Assembly: GCF_003460505.1 (NCBI RefSeq)
Contig: NZ_QTVG01000015.1
Span: forward strand, 1-16,530
Source: Eubacterium sp. AF36-5BH
Lineage (GTDB): Bacteria; Bacillota; Clostridia; Lachnospirales; Lachnospiraceae
Direction: 5' to 3'
Length of the DNA: 16,530 nucleotides
Shown here: positions 1 to 8,869 of the stretch, piece after piece
How positions within the stretch are numbered: position 1 is the stretch's first letter
Layout of the letters: each line of letters starts with the position of its first letter
Translations under genes and position numbers: made by a program
The notes under the pieces: generated by a model
The model's database searches: none
The model's input: only the letters and a program-made list of their open reading frames with translations
What the model was told of the DNA's origin: nothing

Positions 1-1419
1 CATCCCCTTTTAGATTACTGTGTAGTAGATTCTATATATAACACAATATATAAAACAAAATTTTCTGTATCAAGACACTGGATTCTAAGTGAACACAAAG
101 TAAATGGATTGTATACTGTTCCAGGGGTTTCGTATATTGAAATGGCAGGAGAAATTGGAAAAATCCATTTTGGTTGTGGATCTTGGAAAATTCAGGAATT
201 AGTATTTATTCATCCGCTTGTCGTTGATGCTCAGATGGATAAAGAAGTTCATACGGTAATACAAAAACATAACGACTATTTCAAGTTTACTATTGCCAGC
301 AAGGATAAAGAACAATGGATAAAACATGCAGAAGGAAAATTCACACCATTAAAAGAGGTGGAAGCATCCTACTTTAATATTCTAGAAATCAAAAGAAAAT
401 GTAATAAGAAGAAAGCGGTGCAGTATACATATGATGAAACTGATATGGTTGATGTAGGACCAAGATGGAATGTCATAGAGAAATTACAAACTGGCGATAA
501 TGAGGTACTGGTGCATTTGAATCTGCCAGAAAAGTACAATCATGATATGAATGAGTACTTTATTCATCCGACATTAATGGATTGTGCAATGAATGCGGCA
601 ATTAACTTAATAGGCAAAGGATTATATCTTCCTTGGCGTTATAAGAGTATTGAGGTATATTCTCAGATTACTAAGGAGTGTTATAGCTATTTACGTCGTA
701 AAGAACGAGGAGATGCCAATGCAGAAGTAGCAACATTTGACATTGTAGTAGTTGATAATAGTGGTAAGGTTTTGATAGAAGTTACAGACTATACAATAAA
801 AAAAGTAAGGAACGCACATCAGAAAAGTGAAAAGCTAGTAGAAAAAACAGAGTGTAAGAATCAGTATAGACTAAAGCGAAATGAAGAATATGAAGAGAAA
901 TCATACATATTTGAGGAACAAGGTCACCAAAATAACAGCAAGATACAGGAGATTGTAAATCAGAGAAAGGTAATATCAGAAATTGGAGGTAGAGAAGAAT
1001 ATAGAAAAATAGATGAGAACATATATGAAGATAAATCAAATACGAAATTCTGTGTAAAACTTATTGGAAAAAAAAATGATGACTACAATATAGTTGAAAT
1101 GGAAATTGCTAATATATGGGGAAAGGTATTAGGCGTATCAGTTATTAATGTATATGATAATTTTAATAAAATTGGTGGGAACTCAATCTTAGCTATTAAA
1201 TTGCTTAATGAAATTGAAGCAATATATCCTAATATGGTAGAAATTGCAGATATTTTTACATACAGTACGATAAATCAATTTGCTGAAATGATAATTAAGA
1301 AAAGCAGAGCAAAAAACATGATGGGGGTGGTAAAGGATGGAGACCAAAGACTGATGGAAATATTAAATAGACTAAAAGATGGTGATATATCAATAGATGA
1401 AGGGTTGGAAAGTATATAA
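1..1419 (+). CDS. Polyketide synthase, 3' part: DH - carrier protein - docking tail (5' truncated by window edge)
   Basis: The reading frame is open from base 1, so this is the last 472 residues of a larger PKS whose start lies outside the window. The first in-frame ATG (109) falls inside the DH domain and is not the start. The DH domain covers about residues 1-265: it opens with HPLLD and carries the HxxxGxxxxP hot-dog motif (H32, G36, P41) and the second-half HPTLMD motif with the catalytic Asp (D194). Both catalytic residues are present, so it should dehydrate 3-hydroxyacyl thioesters. The position four after D194 is Asn rather than the usual Gln/His. A lysine/glutamate-rich linker (about 270-350) leads to a carrier domain (about 360-430) with phosphopantetheine Ser395 in IGGNSI, a PCP-like variant. 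The last 20 or so residues (KDGDISIDEGL) look like a docking helix pair. The next PKS gene starts 60 bases downstream. No KR follows the DH. Confidence 0.9.
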   Translation, partial: HPLLDYCVVDSIYNTIYKTKFSVSRHWILSEHKVNGLYTVPGVSYIEMAGEIGKIHFGCGSWKIQELVFIHPLVVDAQMDKEVHTVIQKHNDYFKFTIASKDKEQWIKHAEGKFTPLKEVEASYFNILEIKRKCNKKKAVQYTYDETDMVDVGPRWNVIEKLQTGDNEVLVHLNLPEKYNHDMNEYFIHPTLMDCAMNAAINLIGKGLYLPWRYKSIEVYSQITKECYSYLRRKERGDANAEVATFDIVVVDNSGKVLIEVTDYTIKKVRNAHQKSEKLVEKTECKNQYRLKRNEEYEEKSYIFEEQGHQNNSKIQEIVNQRKVISEIGGREEYRKIDENIYEDKSNTKFCVKLIGKKNDDYNIVEMEIANIWGKVLGVSVINVYDNFNKIGGNSILAIKLLNEIEAIYPNMVEIADIFTYSTINQFAEMIIKKSRAKNMMGVVKDGDQRLMEILNRLKDGDISIDEGLESI

Positions 1420-1479
1420 TAAGTCAATTATGTAACAAAAAGTAAATTGTTAGGAAATATTGGAAAGAGAAGGGACAAA

Positions 1480-4400
1480 ATGAGAGTACAAGAACTAATA
1501 AAAGTTATATTACAAGATGTTCAAAAGGGTAAAGTTGATACTGATATTGCTTTTAAACTTGTGAAAGAATTAAAAGAAATTGATGATTACAGACATACCT
1601 CTGATAATGAAAATGGTATAGCAGTTATTGGAATGGCTTTAAGATTTCCAGAAGCTAATGATAAAGAAGAATATTGGAGTAATATAAAGCAGAAAAAATG
1701 CTCTATTCATAAAATTCCAGAGGGACGAAAAGTAGATATTGAAGATTTTTTTATCCAGAATAATATAAAAAATAAAGAAACTATTTTAGAAGCGGGATAT
1801 TTGAATGAAATTGATAAGTTTGATGCATCATTTTTCAAAATACCATTAAAGGAAGCAGAATTAATTAATCCGACACAAAGATTGTTTTTAGAGATTTCTT
1901 ACGAAGCCTTTGAGGACGCTGGTTATGGCGGAAAGCAGATATATAATTCAAAAACAGGTGTATATGTAGGAATTGATCATTCTATTGAATTCGATTATGA
2001 AAAGTATTACGGTCAAAATGATATTTTAACTATAATTGGATCATATTCATCTCTTTTAGCTAATCGAATTTCCTATCAATTTAATTTTCGAGGTCCAGCA
2101 ATGGTAATTGACAGTGCATGTTCATCAGGATTGGTAGCCGTACATCAAGCTTGCCAAGGATTGATAAACCAAGAATGTGATATGGCACTTGCAGGAGGGG
2201 TGAATTTATTATTTTATCGAAAAAAGACTGCGTTATCAGGAGTGGAATCGGAAAGCGGAGTTGTAAGAGCATTTGACAAAGATGCAGATGGAACGGTATG
2301 GGGAGAAGGTGTTGGAGCGATTTTACTAAAACCGATATCCAAGGCCATAGAAGATGGCGATCACATATATGCAGTATTGAAAGGAAGTGCAGTAAATAGT
2401 GATGGTACTTCTAATGGAATAACAGCTCCCAATGCGGAAGCGCAAACAGAGTTATTAATGAAGGCATGGAATAAAGCTAATATTGAACCAGCCACAATAG
2501 GATATATTGAAACCCATGGAACAGGCACTATATTAGGTGATCCGATTGAGATAAAAGGGATAAACGACGCTTTTCGTAATTATACTCAAAAGCGACAGTT
2601 TTGTGCAATTAGTTCGGTGAAGAATAATATTGGACACACATGTGGTGCATCAGGAATTGCATCTTTAATAAAAACTATACTTGCATTAGTTCATAAAAAA
2701 ATACCTGCTAATATTAATTTTGAACACCCTAATAAATATATCAATTTTCTTGAATCTGCTGTTTATATAAATGATAAATTTAAATCATGGCATTTTGAAC
2801 ACTATCCGAGAAGAGCTGGAGTAAGTGCATTTGGATTAAGTGGAACCAATTGTCATGTAGTTGTAGAAGAAGCACCAGAATTGAGCGTGAATGTAAATCA
2901 AGATGAAATGTATGTGTTAGCATTATCTGCACAATATGAGGAAGGTATTATAGAGTTAATTCAGAAGTACTATAAAGTAATTAAGGCGCAGCCTAATATT
3001 GATCTAAAGAGTCTATGTATAACGGCAAATACGGGAAGAGGGCATTACAATTATCGTTTTATAGTTAAATTTGTAAAAGCAAGTGATTTGAGAAGAATAT
3101 TAGAGATAGTAAAAGAAAAAAAAGATTTAGAGAAGCTTGTGATTAAGGATGTTTATTATGGAAAACATATTGTTATAACAGATGATAAAGAAGTATATGA
3201 AAAAGGAGCTTACACAGAACAGGAATTACTTGCAATGAGTAATGATATAAATAACAAGATAAAATATTTAGAGAAGAGTGGGGAACAATATCATAGGTTG
3301 CTAGAACAAGTTTGTATTGCTTATATAAAAGGTGCTGATGTGGATTGGTTAAGGTTATATCAAGGGGAAAGATATCAAAAGTTAAGTTTACCGACATATC
3401 CATATCAGAAAATACGTTGTTGGGCAAAAGATGTAAAACTGAACAATTTACAAGTAAAAATGCAACCAGATGATGAAATAAATGATACATTCTATAATGT
3501 TGAATGGGTGCAAAAAGATATTATGCCAGAAGAAACAACATCAGAACTGGGAAACATCCTTGTATTTAGAAATAAAACAAAGGAAAGTAGTAGATTGTTC
3601 CAAACTCTGAAAGAACAGGAAGGACATCTTATAGAAGTAACACGGGGAGATGCATATGAAAAAATTGATGATAATACATATATTGTTGGATGTGATGAGG
3701 AGAGTTATATAGCATTATTTTCAAGTATAAAGGAATATAATTTAACAAAAATTATTCACTTGCAAAGTTTATGTGGTGATGAGCCTGAGACAATGCAGCA
3801 ATTCAAGGAAGGTCAGAAAAATGGTGTTATGAGCTTGTATTATATGACACGAGCATTGTGTACTGTATTGGCGAATAAAGAGATAGAAATAGTTCTTGTA
3901 TCAAATTATGTAAATGAAGTTACAAGAAAAGAAGAACGAATATATCCTCAGGCAGCAGCTTTATTTGGTCTCGGAAAAGTTATAGGACAAGAATATACAA
4001 ATTTATATTGTAGAGGGATTGATATAGATTGTCATACTAAAATGGAAGAAATTGTTAAAGAATTGAAATATGGAAAAGATGTTTATCAGGTGGCATACCG
4101 AAAAGGGCAGCGTTTTATTGAGGAATTACATGAATTAGATGAAGGTAAAATTGGAGACTTAAATATTCAAATCCATCAAGATGGTATATATATTATTACT
4201 GGTGGCATGGGTGGAATTGGATTGGAGTTTAGTAGATATTTAGCAGGAAATGGACCAGTAAAACTTGCTTTATTCAATCGTACGCAATTTCCACCTAGAG
4301 AAAAATGGGATGCAATTATAGCAAGACAAGAGAATTTTAAAGTTATAAATAAAATACTGGCAATACAAGAAATAGAAGCAAAAGGCTCTGAAGTGTTTAT

Positions 4401-6270
4401 TTATAGTCTTGATGTGACGGATTATGATGCAGTAAATAAGATTTTGTGTGAACTTCGAGATAAATACGGAAAGATTAGTGGAATTATTCACAGCGCAGGA
4501 ATTATAAAGGATGCTTTAATCAAAAATAAAGATGAAGCACAATTTAAGAATATTCTTGGAGTAAAAATGGAGGGAACATGGATTCTTGATAAACTCACAG
4601 AGCAAGATGAACTTGAGTTTTTTGTAGTATTTTCGTCAATAGCATCTTTACTTGGTGGAGTTGGAAAAGGAGATTATGTTGCTGGTAACGCATATTTAGA
4701 TGCATATGCAGCTTATAGAAACAAAAAAGGGAAGAGAACGTTGAGTATTAGTTGGCCAGTGTGGAAAGATGCTGGAATGGCAGTAGATAATTATGCTAAT
4801 TATGATGGAATATTCAAGTCAATAGAAATCAAAAAAGCAATAAGGTGTTTTGATAAAATATGGAACAAAAATATCAATAAAGTTATAATTGGCTCAATTA
4901 ACAACAAGAAATACCGATTAAAAAATATTCCAATAACAAATTTACGAAGCATTAAGATAGTATATTTAAAAATGGAAGAGCAACAAAAAAGAGCAGTTGG
5001 AGTGAAATTAGAAGGCAGAAAGGATAAAGAATATTCAGAGTTAGAGCAAAAACTAGGAAATGTATGGAGTGATATTTTAGGACTTGATGTTATCCACATT
5101 GATGATGATTTCTTTAGAATTGGAGGTAATTCGATACTTGCAATACAAATGGAAGTAGGAATAGAACATATAGGAATTAAAATGTCGGCTAATATTCTAA
5201 AAAAATGTTCAACTATTAGAAAATTGGCTCAATATCTTAGTGATAGTAATCATCAAAGTAGTTCACAAATCATAATTGAGGATATTATACCATTTAATGA
5301 AGTTTTCTATAAAGAATGTTTTTATAATTCTCTATTTCCAGTTATTACTTATTTCAAAGGTGATATAGGGTATTTTTTTGCAAATGACATTATTCTCTAT
5401 AAATATGATGATAATAGCCAAAAAGCAATTAAGTTTGAGGTAGAATACCTATCAGTTCAAGATGAAAACAGTGTATTGGATGCGTGTGGAGTTGGTTTTC
5501 AAGCAAGGGAGCAGGTGGATGATGTAGTAAAAGAAGTAAAAAAATCTATTATAAATGGAAAACCTGTAATTGTATGGGTAGACTGTTTTTATGAATCTAT
5601 TAGAATGGATACTTATAAAAAGCAACATTTACCACACACATTATTGATTTATGGATTTAATGACGAGAAAAATATAGTTTATATTGTGGAACATAATAAT
5701 CGCGATAATCTTTCGTATAAAGATTATACAATTACATACAAGGAACTGTACGACTCATATCAAGGATATGTAAGTAGATTTATAGGAAAGCATAAAAAAA
5801 ATACATATTACGAATTTTATGCGAAACATAAAGAAAATAAGAGTCCTATACAAGAGTTTCCGTCAGTATTGAAAACAATTAAAGTAAACTTTTGGAGTCA
5901 CAAATGTACAATCTTAGATAATCTAAATAATTTAAGAAAAATTATAAGTGATTTAAAAGATATTTTGGCAGACGAGGAAGAACTTAAAAAAAATATAACA
6001 TTGCTTAGTAGTAAGCTGAATGATATAATTAATGCAAAACTCGTTGAAAAATATAGAGTTTATAAATTTATGGGAGATTCTGAACAATTGCTATCACTAC
6101 TGTGTGAAATAATTGACAGTTGGGAAGTGGTGAGAGCATGGGTAATAAAATATAAGTTTACTTATGTGTATCAAAAAGAATCTCTAAATAGTATTTTTGT
6201 GTATATGAAAGCAATAGAAGAAACCGAACAGAAAATTTCTTTATTGTTGATGCAACAACTAAAAGAATAA
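1480..6270 (+). CDS. Trans-AT-type polyketide synthase: KS-KR-carrier with BtrH-like C-terminal domain
   Basis: A 1596-residue PKS. The ATG at 1480 has AGAAGGGA just upstream and is preferred over an in-frame TTG at 1447. Domains in order: N-terminal docking helices (1-40); KS (about 47-465) with Cys214 in DSACSSG, His346 in THGTGT and His386 in NIGHT, a complete triad for condensation; KS/AT adaptor ending in LPTYPYQ (about 638) with no AT between; KR (about 668-1145) with TGGMGGIG from Thr907, FSSIAS, Tyr1066 and Asn1070, complete and with Asp1011 suggesting B-type stereochemistry; carrier (about 1184-1255) with Ser1218 in GGNSI. The last ~325 residues resemble the butirosin BtrH N-terminal family (acyl-carrier acyltransferase, cysteine-peptidase-like): Cys1280 in KECFYNS, VDCFY at 1367-1371 and HLPHTLLIYGF with His1386. 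This probably ends the assembly line by transferring the acyl chain. No thioesterase is seen. Malonyl loading must come from an AT elsewhere. Confidence 0.92.
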   Translation: MRVQELIKVILQDVQKGKVDTDIAFKLVKELKEIDDYRHTSDNENGIAVIGMALRFPEANDKEEYWSNIKQKKCSIHKIPEGRKVDIEDFFIQNNIKNKETILEAGYLNEIDKFDASFFKIPLKEAELINPTQRLFLEISYEAFEDAGYGGKQIYNSKTGVYVGIDHSIEFDYEKYYGQNDILTIIGSYSSLLANRISYQFNFRGPAMVIDSACSSGLVAVHQACQGLINQECDMALAGGVNLLFYRKKTALSGVESESGVVRAFDKDADGTVWGEGVGAILLKPISKAIEDGDHIYAVLKGSAVNSDGTSNGITAPNAEAQTELLMKAWNKANIEPATIGYIETHGTGTILGDPIEIKGINDAFRNYTQKRQFCAISSVKNNIGHTCGASGIASLIKTILALVHKKIPANINFEHPNKYINFLESAVYINDKFKSWHFEHYPRRAGVSAFGLSGTNCHVVVEEAPELSVNVNQDEMYVLALSAQYEEGIIELIQKYYKVIKAQPNIDLKSLCITANTGRGHYNYRFIVKFVKASDLRRILEIVKEKKDLEKLVIKDVYYGKHIVITDDKEVYEKGAYTEQELLAMSNDINNKIKYLEKSGEQYHRLLEQVCIAYIKGADVDWLRLYQGERYQKLSLPTYPYQKIRCWAKDVKLNNLQVKMQPDDEINDTFYNVEWVQKDIMPEETTSELGNILVFRNKTKESSRLFQTLKEQEGHLIEVTRGDAYEKIDDNTYIVGCDEESYIALFSSIKEYNLTKIIHLQSLCGDEPETMQQFKEGQKNGVMSLYYMTRALCTVLANKEIEIVLVSNYVNEVTRKEERIYPQAAALFGLGKVIGQEYTNLYCRGIDIDCHTKMEEIVKELKYGKDVYQVAYRKGQRFIEELHELDEGKIGDLNIQIHQDGIYIITGGMGGIGLEFSRYLAGNGPVKLALFNRTQFPPREKWDAIIARQENFKVINKILAIQEIEAKGSEVFIYSLDVTDYDAVNKILCELRDKYGKISGIIHSAGIIKDALIKNKDEAQFKNILGVKMEGTWILDKLTEQDELEFFVVFSSIASLLGGVGKGDYVAGNAYLDAYAAYRNKKGKRTLSISWPVWKDAGMAVDNYANYDGIFKSIEIKKAIRCFDKIWNKNINKVIIGSINNKKYRLKNIPITNLRSIKIVYLKMEEQQKRAVGVKLEGRKDKEYSELEQKLGNVWSDILGLDVIHIDDDFFRIGGNSILAIQMEVGIEHIGIKMSANILKKCSTIRKLAQYLSDSNHQSSSQIIIEDIIPFNEVFYKECFYNSLFPVITYFKGDIGYFFANDIILYKYDDNSQKAIKFEVEYLSVQDENSVLDACGVGFQAREQVDDVVKEVKKSIINGKPVIVWVDCFYESIRMDTYKKQHLPHTLLIYGFNDEKNIVYIVEHNNRDNLSYKDYTITYKELYDSYQGYVSRFIGKHKKNTYYEFYAKHKENKSPIQEFPSVLKTIKVNFWSHKCTILDNLNNLRKIISDLKDILADEEELKKNITLLSSKLNDIINAKLVEKYRVYKFMGDSEQLLSLLCEIIDSWEVVRAWVIKYKFTYVYQKESLNSIFVYMKAIEETEQKISLLLMQQLKE

Positions 6271-7149
6271 TTTTTGAGTTATCTGAAAAAGAAGTAATAT
6301 GAAAATACTACAAATAAATGTTAAATGAAATGATAAATAAAAATTTTAACATATTATGACTTTGATAATTATATGAAAAACAGAGAGTTAATAGATGTTA
6401 AAAAAGAAATGCATTGTACGTTTTAATATACCAGCAATTCATGTAGTTAATAATATTAAATCATTTGTGGAATTTCAAGGAAAAGTAAAATTTAATTTAC
6501 ATTCATAGAATGTATTTTTATTAAATTTTTAAAAAATAAGCAAATTAATGTTGTGTAATTCTTATTTCAATCTAAAAATATTAGGAACTTTAGTAGTATA
6601 AATTCAATTAAGTAAAGAAGACAAATAATAAATTAAAAAGGTGATCAATCACTATGTTTCAGAGAAAAAAGGTAATTGCATAAACTAAGATGTGCTTTAT
6701 TGAGTTAAGAAATAAAATGATTAAAAAATTGAATGTTTATGTTAAAACCAAGGTTATTAATTGGGTAATACAAGTGAGTATTAAATTTGCATGTTTGGCT
6801 TGCCTTATAAGTGTGATAACTAAGACAAAATTTTTTTGATTTGATTAACTTTTTTGATTGAGGTACGAGTTTTATAAATAGTGCTCCGTTCTACAGTGAA
6901 ATGAAGTATATCAAAAAATGAACAGTGATTTTATTATGACATTTTTGAGAAAACAGATCAAACATACGGATTTATTTAATAATATATGTGATGGTGCTTT
7001 TTAGATGAACATCTTTTGGGTATTGGTTTATAATTTTCAGCAACTACACTGTATCATATTTAGTGAGGAGCTATTTTGCAACGAGATAAAAACCAATCCC
7101 TTGTGATTTTGTTGTTTTACAAATATATAAAATTAATAAATTTATAGGA
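6271..7149. other. Gene-free AT-rich stretch with possible gene ruins
   Basis: About 880 bases separate the PKS from the next gene without an intact gene. Two broken + strand frames stand out. At 6654-6839 an ATG with a good AAGGTGAT ribosome site reads nine codons to a TAA. The same frame then stays open for 49 codons from ATG 6690, giving a Lys-rich start and a hydrophobic end (FACLACLISV). At 6918-7106 a frame of 62 codons is broken by one TAG at 7002. A second frame over the same bases also reads plausibly (LDEHLLGIG), as expected after a frameshift. I do not recognise a family in either. No tRNA, hairpin terminator or repeat array was seen. Confidence 0.4.
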
Positions 7150-7164
7150 GTGGTAGTAATAAAA

Positions 7165-7422
7165 ATGGAGAAAAGGGAAATTGAGTGTATCAGAAATATT
7201 ATTAGAAAAAATATCGAATCAACAGAAAATATAGAACATATAAAAAATGATGATGAATTGTCTGATTTTGGATTAAATTCAATAAGTTTTGTTAAGGTTG
7301 TTGCAGAAATTGAGAAAGTGTTTGGAATAGAATTTGATATTGAAGTAATGTTAGCAAAAAAATTTAAAACAATAGATGCTTTCGTATCATACGTTGATTA
7401 TAAGATGCAAAAACTGAAATAG
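7165..7422 (+). CDS. Free-standing acyl carrier protein
   Basis: An 85-residue discrete carrier protein. The ATG at 7165 is chosen because the in-frame GTG at 7150 overlaps the only good ribosome site (ATAGGAG, 7144-7150). The spacing to the ATG is long (about 14), so the start is not certain. The fold is typical: helix 1 (IRNIIRKNIE), a long loop, and the phosphopantetheine site Ser39 in DFGLNSI, followed by helix 2 (VKVVAEIEKVFG). The motif is GLNS rather than GxDS. Stand-alone carriers next to a trans-AT PKS often supply starter, extender or side-chain acyl units. One carrier next to BtrH-like proteins also recalls butirosin, where BtrH takes its acyl chain from the carrier BtrI. That partnership is an inference from context only. 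The gene is isolated by about 880 bases upstream and 220 downstream. Confidence 0.88.
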   Translation: MEKREIECIRNIIRKNIESTENIEHIKNDDELSDFGLNSISFVKVVAEIEKVFGIEFDIEVMLAKKFKTIDAFVSYVDYKMQKLK

Positions 7423-7640
7423 TTATTATATGAATTAAGTAATTAGCTGGGATTCAGTATGGGATCAGAATAACAATTACTATAACGAATAATTTATTAT
7501 AAAAAAATATGTAAAAACGATAGGTATGTGATACAATATAAAAAACATTTTTGCACTATCAATGTTTTATAGTGGAAAGATTGATTCAAGAATAGTTGGT
7601 CAAATTTAGAATGGAGGATTGTGATATATAAAATATTACT

Positions 7641-8504
7641 GTGAACAATATGATTTATGTGGATTATTTTACATTTCCTGACTCAGAGGTGGAATGGGAT
7701 TTTTTATACAAAGAAAAGAGAACTTGTTATGATTCTGTTTATCCATTTAAGGTAATATCAAAACATGGATTTGAACGAATTGATTTTGAACCGATTACCA
7801 TTTTGTATGGTGGGAACGGTTCTGGAAAATCGACAGTATTAAATGTTATTGCGGAAAAATTGCAAGTGCAAAGAGATTCCATTTTTAATAAAACAAATTT
7901 TTACCCAAATTATCTTAATTTGTGCAGTGTTGTCATTAAAGAAAGACTTCCTCATGATAGTAGGATTATTACAAGTGATGATGTATTTGACTATATGTTG
8001 AACATACGTAATTTGAATCAGGGAATAGACATGAAAAGAGAAGAATTATTTGAAGAGTATTTAGATGCTAAATACTCTAAATTTAAGTTTAGGTCAATGG
8101 AAGATTATGAACAATTAAAGAAAGTAACCAATGCTCGCAAATTAACTCAATCTAGGTATATAAGAGAAAATCTAATAGATAATATACGAGAATATTCAAA
8201 TGGAGAAAGTGCATTTAAATATTTTACAGAGAAAATGCAATGTGAGGGTGTATATATATTAGATGAGCCGGAGAATAGTCTGTCGCCAATACGTCAATTA
8301 GAACTAAAACAATTTATTGAGGAGTCAGTACGATTTTTTAGATGTCAGTTTATTATATCTACGCATTCCCCATTTTTGTTAGCTTTGCAAGGAGCAAAAA
8401 TATATGATTTAGATGAAAATCCTGTTGATTTGAAAAAATGGACTGAGTTGGAAAATGTGCGTACTTATTATGAATTTTTTAGAAGTTATGAGAAAGAATT
8501 TTAA
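7641..8504 (+). CDS. AAA/ABC-like ATPase of unknown role
   Basis: A soluble P-loop ATPase of about 287 residues in the SMC/ABC-like class (AAA_21/AAA_23-like). Numbered from GTG 7641, it has Walker A GGNGSGKST at 57-65 (Lys63), a signature-like NGE region near 190, Walker B YILDEP with D208/E209, and an H-loop STHSPF with His242. There are no membrane segments and no second nucleotide domain, so it is not an obvious transporter half. Starts at GTG 7641 and ATG 7650 are both possible. An upstream in-frame stop at 7629 rules out earlier starts, and the only GGAGG is about 24 bases away. Small stand-alone ATPases of this type are widespread in Firmicutes and mostly uncharacterised. Lying between the carrier protein and the BtrH-like gene, it may belong to the cluster (self-protection or handling of product) or be a passenger. 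It is followed by a strong terminator. Confidence 0.85.
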   Translation: MNNMIYVDYFTFPDSEVEWDFLYKEKRTCYDSVYPFKVISKHGFERIDFEPITILYGGNGSGKSTVLNVIAEKLQVQRDSIFNKTNFYPNYLNLCSVVIKERLPHDSRIITSDDVFDYMLNIRNLNQGIDMKREELFEEYLDAKYSKFKFRSMEDYEQLKKVTNARKLTQSRYIRENLIDNIREYSNGESAFKYFTEKMQCEGVYILDEPENSLSPIRQLELKQFIEESVRFFRCQFIISTHSPFLLALQGAKIYDLDENPVDLKKWTELENVRTYYEFFRSYEKEF

Positions 8505-8591
8505 TATTTTTTGTAATAATGTAATTACCAAGTATAAAAAATATTAATATGCAAATTGTTTTTAGGTGAATATAAAATTTTATAATATATA

Positions 8592-8633
8592 GGTGTTAGT
8601 ATAGCTATCAAATCTATACTAGCATCTTTTTTT
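8592..8633 (+). terminator. Rho-independent terminator after the ATPase gene
   Basis: A 13-base-pair stem (GGTGTTAGTATAG against CTATACTAGCATC, with two G-U pairs), a 9-base loop and then seven T. It ends transcription of the carrier/ATPase unit, so the BtrH-like gene downstream probably needs its own promoter. The rest of 8505-8848 is AT-rich. No clear promoter could be picked. Confidence 0.85.
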
Positions 8634-8869
8634 ATAAAAAAGTGAAGATGTGCGAAATTAAATTAATACTCAGTTTCTGATGATAATATGTACATAATAG
8701 GAAAATCGAATTTGAGAGTATTTTTATTTTGATAATAGAATGTTAAAATGCAAGTTATTATAAACGAAAGAATAATAAGTATACTAAAAAAGTTCTATAG
8801 TTTATTTAAATAAAAAAAATATATATATATGATTGTAATATATGAATATTGAAAGAGAGACAAAGATAT

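Noticed and set aside
109..111. ATG at 109 as the start of the first PKS gene
   Set aside because: The frame is open from base 1, and the DH active-site motif (His32, bases 94-96) lies upstream of this ATG, so the gene is cut by the window edge.
1447..1449. TTG start for the second PKS gene
   Set aside because: The ATG at 1480 has a good AGAAGGGA site and suits the docking helix; the extra 11 residues have no support.
4800..5099. Minus-strand ORFs inside PKS and metK genes
   Set aside because: They lie opposite well-supported coding sequence, have no ribosome sites and read as shadow frames of AT-rich codons.
6690..6839. 49-codon ORF as a second AgrD-like peptide
   Set aside because: It has a Lys-rich start and hydrophobic Cys-containing end, but no acidic/proline tail after a ring motif, no close ribosome site and no AgrB beside it.
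7150..7152. GTG start for the carrier protein
   Set aside because: It overlaps the AGGAG ribosome site; the ATG at 7165 fits the carrier helix start better.
8791..8803. CTATAGTTT upstream of the BtrH-like gene as a LytTR site
   Set aside because: Single copy; no partner repeat 21-22 bases away.
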